In this document: positions 7,983-16,271 of the stretch, piece after piece
Position numbering within the stretch: the stretch's first letter is position 1
How the letters are laid out: every line of letters starts with the position of its first letter
Assembly (NCBI RefSeq): GCF_902143385.2
Contig: NZ_CABFUZ020000259.1
Location: 1 to 45,105, forward strand
DNA: 45,105 nt
From: Methylacidimicrobium cyclopophantes
GTDB lineage: Bacteria; Verrucomicrobiota; Verrucomicrobiia; Methylacidiphilales; Methylacidiphilaceae
Reading direction: 5' to 3'
Made by a program: the position numbers and the translations under genes
The notes under the pieces: model-generated
Told to the model about the DNA's origin: nothing
What the model saw: the letters and a program-made list of their open reading frames with translations, nothing else
Databases searched by the model: none

Positions 7983-9893
7983 TTACGGAACGGGCGCCGC
8001 TCCCGCGCTCCGGCCCGAGGAGACCTCTTCGGGCGGAAGGACCGTGGCCGTCGGAATCCGATTTTGTTTCGCTCCCCGGTGGAGGAACATGAGGAGAATA
8101 CCGCCGCAAATCAAGATCGAGCCGATCCACTTGCACGGCCAGCCCGGGTCGTAAAGAACCTGGAGGGTGGTCTCGTGGAGGTCGCGGGGATTCCAGGAAG
8201 CCTGAGAAAATTTGTAGTTGCGTCCCAGCGCCGAACGCCAAAAACCTCCAGGAAAGGTGGCCGGCACGTTCATGTGTGCGACCTCGACTCGCTCCGAGCC
8301 CGTTTTTGGATCGCGGAATCGGACGGTGGCTTGAAAGTCGACCGGGGCGTCGCTCCCTTCCTCCCGAGGAACGGCGAACTTTTCCAAGGAAATTTGGAAG
8401 GGGAGCGATCGGCTTTCGAGCCCATAGGCGACGTGCACCGGAATCCCTTCCACCGTAAATGTTTGACTTAGACCGGAGAGAATCCAGAGCGGCGGGGATT
8501 TTACCTGATTCTTGGGATCCTCGACCCAGCCTCGGATGCCGGAGCCGATGGCCATCGTAAAAGGTACGCTGGCTTCGCGCTTGCGAATGGCGGATTGGAT
8601 GGAGGCATGGGGCTCATACCGCAGGAGCGAAGCCTCCCAGTCGGCCCACCCCAGAGAGAAGATCTCTCCGGGAGTTGCGCTGCCCTCCGCGGAGATCCGG
8701 CCCCGCCGGTCGAATGCCCGATAGCCGATGCGGCCGTCGTCCGGGCGTCGCCACAGGAAGAGACCGGAAGAGGAAGCTGTGCCTTCCGCCCAGCGAAGCT
8801 GCACCAAAACCGCGGGATTGTCGGGACTCTCCGAGAGGGAGGTAGGCTTTCCCTCCCGCATCGCGAAGTTGGGCCAATATCCGCGGAGCTCCGCTTTCGC
8901 GCCGCCGGGCAGATCAATGGTCTTGTCGAGATGGGCGGTAACCTCCCAGGCGTTCTTTTGTCCCGATGGGGAGATCGCCACCAAAAGCATTTGCCGGCTC
9001 TCCTCGTCCGGAACGAGGAAAAAGCGGTAGCGGGAAGGAATCCCCTCGACCGAATGGATGACGGGCTGCTCGGGAGCGCGCGCGAAGACGACTTGCGCCT
9101 CGTGCAGCAGACGCCCCGAAGAGGGCGAGGGTGGCTCCGAAAGCCAGTGGATCTTTGCCAGGCCGAAGAAATCCTGGGTCTGGTGGGAGGGCTCATTTTC
9201 CAAAAGAGCCAGAAGAGTTTTCTGCCCGACCATTCGGCTCTGGAGGACCAGAGTCGCGCCGGCGCCCGCAGAAGGATCGGAGGAGGGCGCGACTTCCTCG
9301 GCCAGAATCAAGTCCGAGGAGAAATCGTCGACCACCAAACGAAGATCCGTTCCCGGAACGGAGAGCTTGCGTGGCCGGCTCTCCCGCGGGCGCCAGAGCT
9401 CTGCGGGGAAGGAGACCCGGTAAATCTCCCGGCGAAACGGATCTTCGAGAAAGACGGCGGTCTGATTGAGAGTGACCCGTTCTTCTGGCGGATCTCCGAT
9501 TCGGAGGTGGACGAGACCCTCGAAGCCTCCCAGCCGGCCAATCATCGCTCCCGTCAGGAGCAAGATAATCCCATAGTGGGTGATCACGAAGCCGAGATGG
9601 CGTGGCTTCCAGGGAATCCGGGTGAGCGTCACGGCGAAGAGATTGAGGCAGAGAAGGATGAGCCAACCAAGAAACCAGGGGGATCGATAGACGTAGTATT
9701 GGGCGACCGCCGAATCGAAGCGTGACTCGATCCACGTTGCGCCCGCGCAGGCGGCGGCGAGGGTGAGGAGAAGGCCGACGGCCAGCGGCAGGGAGCCAAA
9801 GGCGTGGATGACTTTCCAAAGCGCGGACTTGCGCCTGCGTTCAGCGATGAACTCTTGGCGCGCCTGGTCGGAGAGGGAAGTGAAGAATTTCAC
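7983..9893 (-). CDS. resB: Cytochrome c biogenesis protein ResB
   Basis: ResB/Ccs1 family membrane protein, about 636 residues, of system II cytochrome c maturation, which together with CcsA/ResC delivers haem to apocytochrome c outside the membrane. Three N-terminal membrane segments (near ALWKVIHAFGSLPLAVGLLL, FLGWLILLCLNLFAV and ITHYGIILLLTGAMI) are followed by a large periplasmic domain and one C-terminal membrane segment (WIGSILICGGILLMFL), the ResB topology. The start is uncertain: GTG at 9893 gives a typical N-terminus but has no strong ribosome binding site. A long open frame extends further upstream into fhs and is ignored. No ccsA is adjacent. pheS follows after 54 bases. Confidence 0.85.
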   Translation of the reverse strand: MKFFTSLSDQARQEFIAERRRKSALWKVIHAFGSLPLAVGLLLTLAAACAGATWIESRFDSAVAQYYVYRSPWFLGWLILLCLNLFAVTLTRIPWKPRHLGFVITHYGIILLLTGAMIGRLGGFEGLVHLRIGDPPEERVTLNQTAVFLEDPFRREIYRVSFPAELWRPRESRPRKLSVPGTDLRLVVDDFSSDLILAEEVAPSSDPSAGAGATLVLQSRMVGQKTLLALLENEPSHQTQDFFGLAKIHWLSEPPSPSSGRLLHEAQVVFARAPEQPVIHSVEGIPSRYRFFLVPDEESRQMLLVAISPSGQKNAWEVTAHLDKTIDLPGGAKAELRGYWPNFAMREGKPTSLSESPDNPAVLVQLRWAEGTASSSGLFLWRRPDDGRIGYRAFDRRGRISAEGSATPGEIFSLGWADWEASLLRYEPHASIQSAIRKREASVPFTMAIGSGIRGWVEDPKNQVKSPPLWILSGLSQTFTVEGIPVHVAYGLESRSLPFQISLEKFAVPREEGSDAPVDFQATVRFRDPKTGSERVEVAHMNVPATFPGGFWRSALGRNYKFSQASWNPRDLHETTLQVLYDPGWPCKWIGSILICGGILLMFLHRGAKQNRIPTATVLPPEEVSSGRSAGAAPVP

Positions 9894-9910
9894 CCGGACG
9901 GATGGGATGC

Positions 9911-9963
9911 TTGTCGCGTGTTTAGAGACATTTATGGTAGACGGGAGAGCGCGGGGAAGCCAA
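9911..9963. promoter_or_regulatory. Predicted overlapping divergent promoters for fhs and resB
   Basis: On the plus strand TTGTCG (9911-9916), a 16-base spacer and TATGGT (9933-9938) could drive fhs. On the minus strand TTGGCT (9963-9958), an 18-base spacer and TACCAT (9939-9934) could drive resB. Both -10 elements use the same ATGGTA bases, so polymerase could not occupy both at once. Each hexamer matches consensus at only about four positions. Confidence 0.3.
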
Positions 9964-10013
9964 GAGGAAATCCATATGCGGGAAAACCGCCGAGAATCCA
10001 ATCCGGAGGAAGT

Positions 10014-11693
10014 GTGAGCCATCCGTTTACAGACTTGGCCATTGCGCAGCATGCTCATCTGGCTCCTATCGAGCAGATCGGGGCTCGGCTCGGAATTCCC
10101 AAGGACGCTCTCCTCCCCTACGGACGGGGGTGTGCCAAGCTCCGCTGGTCCTTTTTGAAAAGCTTGCGCCACCGCCCGCAAGGTCGATTGATTCTGGTCA
10201 CGGCGATTACCCCTACTCCGGCTGGGGAGGGGAAGACGACGACGGCGATCGGACTGGCCGACGCCTTGCAGCGGCTCGGTCAAAAGAGCGCGGTCTGCCT
10301 GCGGGAGCCGTCGATCGGACCCATTTTCGGCCGGAAGGGAGCGGCTACGGGGGCGGGAAGGGCGCAGGTAGTTCCGCGGGAAGAGATCAACCTCGAGTTT
10401 TCGGGGGACTTCGCTGCGGCCGGTCTTGCGCACAACTTGCTTTCGGCCCTTCTAGACAACCACTTCTATCAAGGCAACGAGCTTCGCCTCGATCCGAGCC
10501 GACTGCAATGGAAGCGGGTCGTCGACATCAACGACCGGGCTCTGCGTCAAATCGTCGTGGGTCTTGACGGCCGGAAGGGGTGGGTGCGGAAGGAAGGATT
10601 CGAAATCGTAGCGGCGTCGGAGGTGATGGCGATCCTCTGCCTGGCTCGGGACTACAACGATCTGAGGAGCCGTCTCGGTCGGATTCGCGTTGGAGCCTGC
10701 CTGGGAGGCCGATCCGCGACGGCAGCGGATCTGGGGGCGGCAGGAGCCATGGCCGCCATCCTTCGGCACGCCTTCCTCCCCAACCTCGCCCAGACGCTGG
10801 AGCAGGTTCCGGCCTTCATTCACGGGGGGCCCTTCGGGAACATCGCCCACGGGTGCAGCTCCATTACCTCCGTGGAAGCGGCCGTGAGCCTCGCGGATTG
10901 GGTGGTCACCGAAGCGGGCTTTGGAAGCGATCTTGGAGGGGAGAAGTTCGTGGATATTTTTTGTCGTCAATCGGGCCTGCGGCCGGCGGCTGCGGTGATC
11001 GTCGCAACGATCCGCGCTCTCAAGTATCACGGCGGGTTGCCGTTGGACGCTCTCGACCGGGAGGATTCGGGAGCCTTGGAGGCGGGGTTCGTCAACTTGG
11101 AGAGGCATGTGCGGATCATGCGGGATCTCTTGGGACTGCCCGTAGTCGTCGCTTGGAATCGTTTTTCCTCGGATACGGATGCCGAATTGCGGTGCGCGGA
11201 GGAAGCAGCGAGGAGGATCGGGGTTGCTTCGGCCGAGTGTCGTCATTGGGCGGAAGGAGGGGCGGGAGCCGAGGAGCTCGCCCGAAAGCTTTTGGATGTG
11301 GCGGAGAGAACACCTTCTCGTTTCCGGTTTCTCTACGACGACGATATCCCTCTTTGGGAAAAAATCGTTTCCGTGGCGGAAAAGGTCTACGCTGCCGGAG
11401 AGGTGACGACCAAGCCGTCCGTTCGGCGAGCGCTCGCTCGCATGGAGGAGGAAGGTTTCGGAAAGCTTCCCATCTGCTTTGCGAAAACTCAGTATTCGTT
11501 TTCCGCCGATCCCCGCCGCCGCGGAGCCCCGGAGGGTCATTCTCTGCCCGTGCGCGAGGTTCGTCTGGCCGCCGGCGCCGGCTACGTACTCGCCCTCTGC
11601 GGGGAAATTCTCACCATGCCGGGGTTGCCTGAGGAGCCCGCTTCCCTTCGGATCGACATCGACGAGGATGGTCGGATCGTGGGCGTTCTCTAA
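10014..11693 (+). CDS. fhs: Formate-tetrahydrofolate ligase
   Basis: ATP-dependent ligase joining formate to tetrahydrofolate to give 10-formyl-THF, in cytosolic one-carbon metabolism; 559 residues, the normal family length. The nucleotide-binding loop TPAGEGKTTTAIGLADAL is near residues 65-85, followed by REPSIGPIFG and the family stretch QVVPREEINLEFSGDF. The C-terminal MPGLPEEPA motif is present. The frame is open upstream to 9804, but GTG at 10014 behind GGAGG gives the expected N-terminus (VSHPFTDLAIAQ). The usual GGAAGGGYAQV-like loop reads GAATGAGRAQV here. In methylotrophs this enzyme links formate to serine and purine synthesis; it also occurs in many other bacteria. Confidence 0.96.
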   Translation: MSHPFTDLAIAQHAHLAPIEQIGARLGIPKDALLPYGRGCAKLRWSFLKSLRHRPQGRLILVTAITPTPAGEGKTTTAIGLADALQRLGQKSAVCLREPSIGPIFGRKGAATGAGRAQVVPREEINLEFSGDFAAAGLAHNLLSALLDNHFYQGNELRLDPSRLQWKRVVDINDRALRQIVVGLDGRKGWVRKEGFEIVAASEVMAILCLARDYNDLRSRLGRIRVGACLGGRSATAADLGAAGAMAAILRHAFLPNLAQTLEQVPAFIHGGPFGNIAHGCSSITSVEAAVSLADWVVTEAGFGSDLGGEKFVDIFCRQSGLRPAAAVIVATIRALKYHGGLPLDALDREDSGALEAGFVNLERHVRIMRDLLGLPVVVAWNRFSSDTDAELRCAEEAARRIGVASAECRHWAEGGAGAEELARKLLDVAERTPSRFRFLYDDDIPLWEKIVSVAEKVYAAGEVTTKPSVRRALARMEEEGFGKLPICFAKTQYSFSADPRRRGAPEGHSLPVREVRLAAGAGYVLALCGEILTMPGLPEEPASLRIDIDEDGRIVGVL

Positions 11694-11826
11694 GGAACGC
11701 GACCTCTCCCCGCCGATGAGAGACGGGAGGGCGCGCAAGCAGGTCCGAATCGTAGCGAAAGCGGCTTTTTTTCCACCGGGGGAGAGCGTAGACTTTAAAT
11801 GCGTACGACGCCGTCCGGTTCCTTTC

Positions 11827-12297
11827 ATGTACCGTTGCCTCTTGGTTCCGCTGGAGCAGAGTCCTCTCGATCAGGTTGTGTTACGCCATGCCTCTGAGCT
11901 CGCCCGGCTTGCGGGAGCGCGACTGGTGCTTCTTCATGTCTCACCCCTTCCGGCCTTCCCCTTGGCAGGCATCGAAGAGTGGACTCTGGAATCCGGCGAA
12001 CGGATCGCTCTTCGTCAGGACGAAGCGATGCATCGGGCGCGACACTATCTCGAAGAGATGGCCCAGGACTTGCGCGGCAAAGGCCTATCCGTAAAGGTGG
12101 AGCTCGCCCTCGGAGATCCGGTCGGCCAGATCGTACGGAGCGCGAAGGAGCAAGAAGCCGATCTGATCGTGATGGGGAGTCACGCGCATACGATCTTGGG
12201 AGCGCTCTTCGGCAGGAGCACTTCCATCCCGGTTCGGCGGCTGGCGGAAGTGCCGATCCTTCTTGTGCGGACCGAGCGCCAAGCGGCCGATCAATGA
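11827..12297 (+). CDS. Universal stress protein (UspA family)
   Basis: A single-domain Usp of 156 residues with the Rossmann-like core (N-terminal YRCLLVPLEQSPLDQ, then RLVLLHVSPLP). Near the C-terminus the ATP-binding-type segment MGSHAHTILGALFGRSTSIP resembles the G-x2-G-x9-G-S pattern but lacks the usual second glycine spacing, so nucleotide binding is uncertain. The ATG at 11827 gives a standard Usp start. The 133 bases between fhs and this gene contain no obvious terminator, only an AT-rich ACTTTAAAT patch at about 11791-11799. Its 3' end overlaps the convergent lepB by 7 bases. Role: probably stress or nucleotide sensing; the partner is unknown. Confidence 0.9.
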   Translation: MYRCLLVPLEQSPLDQVVLRHASELARLAGARLVLLHVSPLPAFPLAGIEEWTLESGERIALRQDEAMHRARHYLEEMAQDLRGKGLSVKVELALGDPVGQIVRSAKEQEADLIVMGSHAHTILGALFGRSTSIPVRRLAEVPILLVRTERQAADQ

Positions 12298-13439
12298 ATC
12301 CAACCCCAACGGGGGCTAAACGGCCAATAGACGAATAGTCCGGTCCCCACCAGGTCGTTTCGCGGAACGGGACCCCAAAAGCGGCTGTCTTGGCTGTCGG
12401 GGCTGTTGTCGCCCATGGCCCAATAGCCATCCTTCGGCACGACTACTTCTTCTTCCGGAGAGAGCAGGTATTGTTGGCCAGGGAGGATGACGTACCCGTG
12501 ATAGCCGTTGCGCGCGGCTTCGACGCGGGCCATGGCGGCATTTGGAGGGGTGGTGCTTCCATTGATACGCAAAAAGGGGGGGTCGATCCGAAGCCTGTCG
12601 CCGGGAACTCCGACGCACCGCTTGATATAAAAGAGCGATCCCTCCATCCCGTGATCCCGCAAGGTCGATTCGATCCCCTCGATGCCGGCCGTCCGGAAGA
12701 CGAAGACCTCGCCTCTTCGCGGGGGGTGAAAGTTGTAGACCGCCTTGTTGACCAGAACTTGGTCCCCGGCCACGGTCATGAAGTTGAAAACAGGCTCTCC
12801 CGCCCGGAAAAATAACCCGGGCCGGAGTCCCACCTTGTAGACCAAGGCGGGCGCCGGAACCCAGACTCGCTGCTTCTCTCCGTCGTCGAACAAGAGGTCG
12901 GTGTATTCGACGAGAAATTTTCCGGGGACCAGATCGGTGAGGGAAGCATCGTGGGCGAGCCGGAGATAGTGATATTGCCTGCCGAAGAGGAGAAGGTGGA
13001 AAAGCCGGATCGGTGCCGCAGGAGGCGGTTCCACCCGGGCGACCGTTTGGATCCCATACAAGGTCGGCTTCATCGAATCGGTGGGAATCTTGAACGGCTG
13101 GAGAAAATAGGCGCGGATCGCGAGGGCCGCCGCAATCGCGACAAGGAAAATCTCCACGTTTTCCCGCAGTCCCGCCCATCGTTTCGGCGGAAAGAGCCGC
13201 GCCGCCAGCTTTTCCCCTTGGTCGAGGAGGAGCGGGGCCGTCGTCCCCGTCGATTCCGGTGCCGCAAGATAGGAAGCTACATTCTTTTCGAAGGCTTCCG
13301 CCTCCTGTTGGGACTCTGGAGAAAGCAGATCTTTCTGACGGATGCGGAGCCGCCGGATCGCCTTTCGCAAATGCTCCAACTCTCTGCGGTGACGGCGACT
13401 CTCTCGCCGGTTCGATAGCGATGAGGGTGCGGATCTCAC
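12291..13439 (-). CDS. lepB: Signal peptidase I with large internal insertion
   Basis: Membrane-bound S26 serine protease removing signal peptides from Sec and Tat substrates; 382 residues. A charged cytoplasmic N-terminal region (1-100) precedes one membrane segment (VEIFLVAIAAALAIRAYFL). The catalytic Ser122 lies in PTDSMKPT and the catalytic Lys273 in YIKRCVGVPGD. The late box GYWAMGDNSPDSQDSRFWG is intact. About 100 residues separate Ser122 from GDQVLVNK, against fewer than ten in E. coli. The start is GTG at 13439, overlapping the lepA stop (GTGA) with GGAGG seven bases upstream inside lepA, so lepA and lepB are coupled. The gene converges with the Usp gene and overlaps it by 7 bases. 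Confidence 0.93.
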   Translation of the reverse strand: MRSAPSSLSNRRESRRHRRELEHLRKAIRRLRIRQKDLLSPESQQEAEAFEKNVASYLAAPESTGTTAPLLLDQGEKLAARLFPPKRWAGLRENVEIFLVAIAAALAIRAYFLQPFKIPTDSMKPTLYGIQTVARVEPPPAAPIRLFHLLLFGRQYHYLRLAHDASLTDLVPGKFLVEYTDLLFDDGEKQRVWVPAPALVYKVGLRPGLFFRAGEPVFNFMTVAGDQVLVNKAVYNFHPPRRGEVFVFRTAGIEGIESTLRDHGMEGSLFYIKRCVGVPGDRLRIDPPFLRINGSTTPPNAAMARVEAARNGYHGYVILPGQQYLLSPEEEVVVPKDGYWAMGDNSPDSQDSRFWGPVPRNDLVGTGLFVYWPFSPRWGWIH

Positions 13440-15244
13440 GTCCCGGCCTCCGTTTTCAGAATCTGCAGAAAGGCTTCCTGCGGAATATCGACGCGGCCAA
13501 AGGTCTTCATCCGTTTCTTGCCTTCCTTTTGCTTTTCCAGAAGTTTGCGTTTCCTCGTGATGTCTCCTCCGTAGCATTTGGCCGTGACGTTCTTCCCCAC
13601 GGAGCCGATGTCCTCCCGTGCCAAGATCTTGCTTCCGACCGCCGCTTGGAGCGCGATTTTGAACAGATGCCGTGGGATTAGTTCCCGCAGTTTGGAGAGA
13701 ATCGCTCTCCCCCGAGATTCGGCTCGACTGCGCGCCACGATGCACGAAAAGGCTTCGACGGGTTCTCCATTGACGAGAATATCGAGCTTGATCAGATCTT
13801 CGGTCTGGTAGGGAGCGGGTTCGTAATCCATCGATCCGTAGCCTCGCGTGAGCGATTTCAACCGATCGTTGAAATCCACCAGGATTTCGCTCAAGGGGAT
13901 CCGGCATCGCAGCATCACGCGGTTTTCGCCCGCCGATTCGGTCGATTCGCAGATTCCACGCTTTTCCAAGACGAGCTGAAGGATCTCTCCGATTCGTTCC
14001 GTCGGAATCAGAAGAAAGGCCCGCACCGTCGGTTCCGCGATGCTTTCGATCATCGAAGGATCCGGCATTCGCAGTGGGTTGTCGACCTCGAGAAGTTTGC
14101 CATTGGTTAGATGCACTTGGTAGACGACGCTCGGGTAGGTGGCAAGAATCTCGACCTCGTGCTCCCGGCGCAGCCGCTCCTGGACGATTTCCATATGGAG
14201 CAAGCCGAGGAATCCGCATCGCAAGCCGGAGCCGAGCGCCGCGGAGCTCTCTTGGGTGAAGACGATGGCCGGGTCGTTGATCTGGAGCTTCGACAGGGCG
14301 GTCTTGAGCTTTTCGAAGTCGGCCGGGTTGAGCGGATAGATGCCGCTGAAAACCATCGGCCGAGCTTCCTGGAATCGGGCAAGCGGTTCCGATGCCGGGT
14401 GGTGGGCCGAGGTGAGGGTGTCTCCGATCTTGACCTCGAGCGGGCTCTTCATGTTGGCGATCACATAGCCGGTCGCCCCCGCCTCCAGGCGCTCTTGAGG
14501 CGCCATCTTGGGATTGAAAACGCCCACTTCCTTGATTTCGTAGACGCTCTGGGTCGCCATCAGGAGGATCTTTTGGCCTCGCGCGAGCTCTCCGGAACGA
14601 ACCCGGACGTAGAGGACAACCCCCCGATAGGGATCGAAGACCGAGTCGAAGACAAGCGCCCGTATGATCCCGTCGGGAAACGGCTGCGGAGGGGGGATCC
14701 GACGGACTACGGCCTCCAGGATCTCGGCGATTCCGATCCCTTCCTTTGCGCTCGCCAGCACCGCTTCCTCCCCCGGAATCGCAAGGACCTCCTCCAGCTG
14801 CCGCTTTACCGCCGCTGGATTGGCGGTAGGGAGGTCGATCTTGTTGATGACCGGAATCAAATGAAGATTTTGCCTCGTCGCCAGATGGACGTTGGCAACG
14901 GTTTGCGCTTGGACCCCTTGGGCGGCATCGATCACGAGCAGAGCTCCTTCGCAGGCCGAAAGGCTCCGGGAGACCTCGTAGGAGAAATCGACATGGCCCG
15001 GTGTATCGATGAGGTTGAGTTGGTAGCTTTCGCCATCCTCCGCCTCATACCGCATCGTCACGGGGTGAGCCTTGATCGTGATTCCCCGCTCCCGCTCCAG
15101 GTCCATGGAGTCGAGAAGTTGATCCTGCATCTGCCGCTCGGGAATCGTCTTCGTAGCCTGGAGCAGGCGATCGGAGAGCGTCGTCTTTCCGTGATCCACG
15201 TGAGCGATGATACAAAAATTACGAATTCGGGCCGGGGGAAACAT
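13436..15244 (-). CDS. lepA: Elongation factor 4 (LepA), ribosomal GTPase
   Basis: A 602-residue translational GTPase (EF4) that acts on stalled or mis-translocated ribosomes. The N-terminus has the G1 motif AHVDHGKTT and the usual DRLL start; DTPGHVDF and NKIDLP follow as later G motifs. The C-terminal LepA-specific domain ends with the conserved region containing AKCYGGDITRKRKLLEKQK. Length is normal. The start is ATG at 15244. lepB is coupled downstream by a GTGA overlap, the classic lepA-lepB arrangement also known from E. coli. Confidence 0.98.
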   Translation of the reverse strand: MFPPARIRNFCIIAHVDHGKTTLSDRLLQATKTIPERQMQDQLLDSMDLERERGITIKAHPVTMRYEAEDGESYQLNLIDTPGHVDFSYEVSRSLSACEGALLVIDAAQGVQAQTVANVHLATRQNLHLIPVINKIDLPTANPAAVKRQLEEVLAIPGEEAVLASAKEGIGIAEILEAVVRRIPPPQPFPDGIIRALVFDSVFDPYRGVVLYVRVRSGELARGQKILLMATQSVYEIKEVGVFNPKMAPQERLEAGATGYVIANMKSPLEVKIGDTLTSAHHPASEPLARFQEARPMVFSGIYPLNPADFEKLKTALSKLQINDPAIVFTQESSAALGSGLRCGFLGLLHMEIVQERLRREHEVEILATYPSVVYQVHLTNGKLLEVDNPLRMPDPSMIESIAEPTVRAFLLIPTERIGEILQLVLEKRGICESTESAGENRVMLRCRIPLSEILVDFNDRLKSLTRGYGSMDYEPAPYQTEDLIKLDILVNGEPVEAFSCIVARSRAESRGRAILSKLRELIPRHLFKIALQAAVGSKILAREDIGSVGKNVTAKCYGGDITRKRKLLEKQKEGKKRMKTFGRVDIPQEAFLQILKTEAGT

Positions 15245-15298
15245 GCGGTCGTTCTCTTCTTCTTATAATGCGGAACGCGTGCGCCGCAAAACGTTTAC

Positions 15299-15319
15299 CG
15301 CGCAAGATCCTCTTGCGCG
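15299..15319 (-). terminator. Hairpin between alpha-E gene and lepA
   Basis: A perfect 9-bp inverted repeat, CGCGCAAGA and TCTTGCGCG with a 3-base loop, lies about 50 bases past the alpha-E stop and 55 bases before lepA. On the minus strand it is followed by GGTAAACGTTTT, a poor T-tract. It could terminate or attenuate transcription entering lepA. Confidence 0.4.
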
Positions 15320-15368
15320 CAGAGGGCGGTTGCCGCTTTCCCTTCTCCGGGGGCCCTCCGTCGGAGAG

Positions 15369-16271
15369 TCAGTGAAAGGAACGTTCGATTTCCTGGTGGA
15401 GGTGATTGCAGCCGACTGCAAGCTCGACCAATCGCTCGCCGAGGCCTCCCGCCCCGGTGTTTTTGCACGATTCGAGGGTCGTCGCGATCGTAAGAGCCGC
15501 TTCGGAGGCGGGAACAAGGTGATAGGCGCTGCCGGCTCCGAGGCGCTCGAGGAGGTCGGAGACGGCTTCCAACAGGTTCACGAAGCTCCTCGGCAGCCGG
15601 CTCTCTCCCAAAAGAGAGCGGTAGACGATGTCCCCGCCATAGTAGGGGCCTCGGATCGTCCGGTACGCCTGAAGGGAAGAAAAAGCGCGAAGCAGCGCGG
15701 CTTTTTCCTCCAAGGAAGGAGGAGTGGCGCAGCCTTCCTCGGAAGCGAGTGCGCACAAGGCCGCCGTGAGATTCCCCATTTCCTCGACGCTCCGGCCCAG
15801 GGCGAGCCAATCGGCGGCTATCCCCCGTTCCATGGAAGAACGGGCGATTTCGTAGATCGCGGTGATGCACTGCACCCCTTGACGGGAAAAAGCAGGAGGA
15901 AACGGCGTTGCGGCGGAGCCCGGCGATGGGGCTAGCCCGGTCGGCAATTCGTTCAGCAGCTCCCAAAGCTCTTCCGGAAGCTCTTCCCGCACATTGCGGG
16001 CGTTGAGCCGAGCGGATTCGATCGAGCTCCTGGCGGAAAGGGAATTTTCGCCGGCTTCCAGTAACCAGAAGAGTTCGCCCCTCGGCCCCAATGTCGGAGA
16101 GGAGAAGGGGGTTCGCAGGGCGCGACGCAGCCGCTCGAGGCGGGCTTCTCCTCTCCCTTGGCCGTATTCCCAGCAGAGGGGCCAATAGGCATCGGCGAGG
16201 CGAATCGTGTCGAGAGCGCGCGTCAAGTAGCGGGAAAACCAATAGAAGGAGTCCGCCTTTCGAAAGATCAT
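15369..16271 (-). CDS. Alpha-E domain protein (DUF403 family)
   Basis: A 300-residue, mostly helical protein of the alpha-E (formerly DUF403) family. The start MIFRKADSFYWFSRYLTRALDTIRLAD is the characteristic opening of the family, and the regions SSMERGIAADWLALGRSVEEMGN and RTIRGPYYGGDIVYRSLL also fit. The biochemical function is not established; comparative genomics links the family to circularly permuted ATP-grasp ligases in a predicted peptide-synthesis or modification system. Here its ATG (16271) overlaps the stop of exactly such an ATP-grasp gene (ATGA), strongly suggesting a complex or consecutive steps. A transglutaminase-like gene often found with the pair is absent from this window. 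Confidence 0.88.
   Translation of the reverse strand: MIFRKADSFYWFSRYLTRALDTIRLADAYWPLCWEYGQGRGEARLERLRRALRTPFSSPTLGPRGELFWLLEAGENSLSARSSIESARLNARNVREELPEELWELLNELPTGLAPSPGSAATPFPPAFSRQGVQCITAIYEIARSSMERGIAADWLALGRSVEEMGNLTAALCALASEEGCATPPSLEEKAALLRAFSSLQAYRTIRGPYYGGDIVYRSLLGESRLPRSFVNLLEAVSDLLERLGAGSAYHLVPASEAALTIATTLESCKNTGAGGLGERLVELAVGCNHLHQEIERSFH

Noticed and set aside
11694-11826. Terminator or riboswitch between fhs and the stress protein gene
   Set aside because: Only an imperfect CTCCCCG/CGGGAG pairing with a bulge and no T-tract is present; this is not enough to call.
10452-11828. A 458-codon minus-strand frame
   Set aside because: It is antisense to fhs and shows no recognisable motif.
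14111-15268. A 385-codon plus-strand frame opposite lepA
   Set aside because: lepA is unmistakable on the minus strand; this frame is its antisense shadow.
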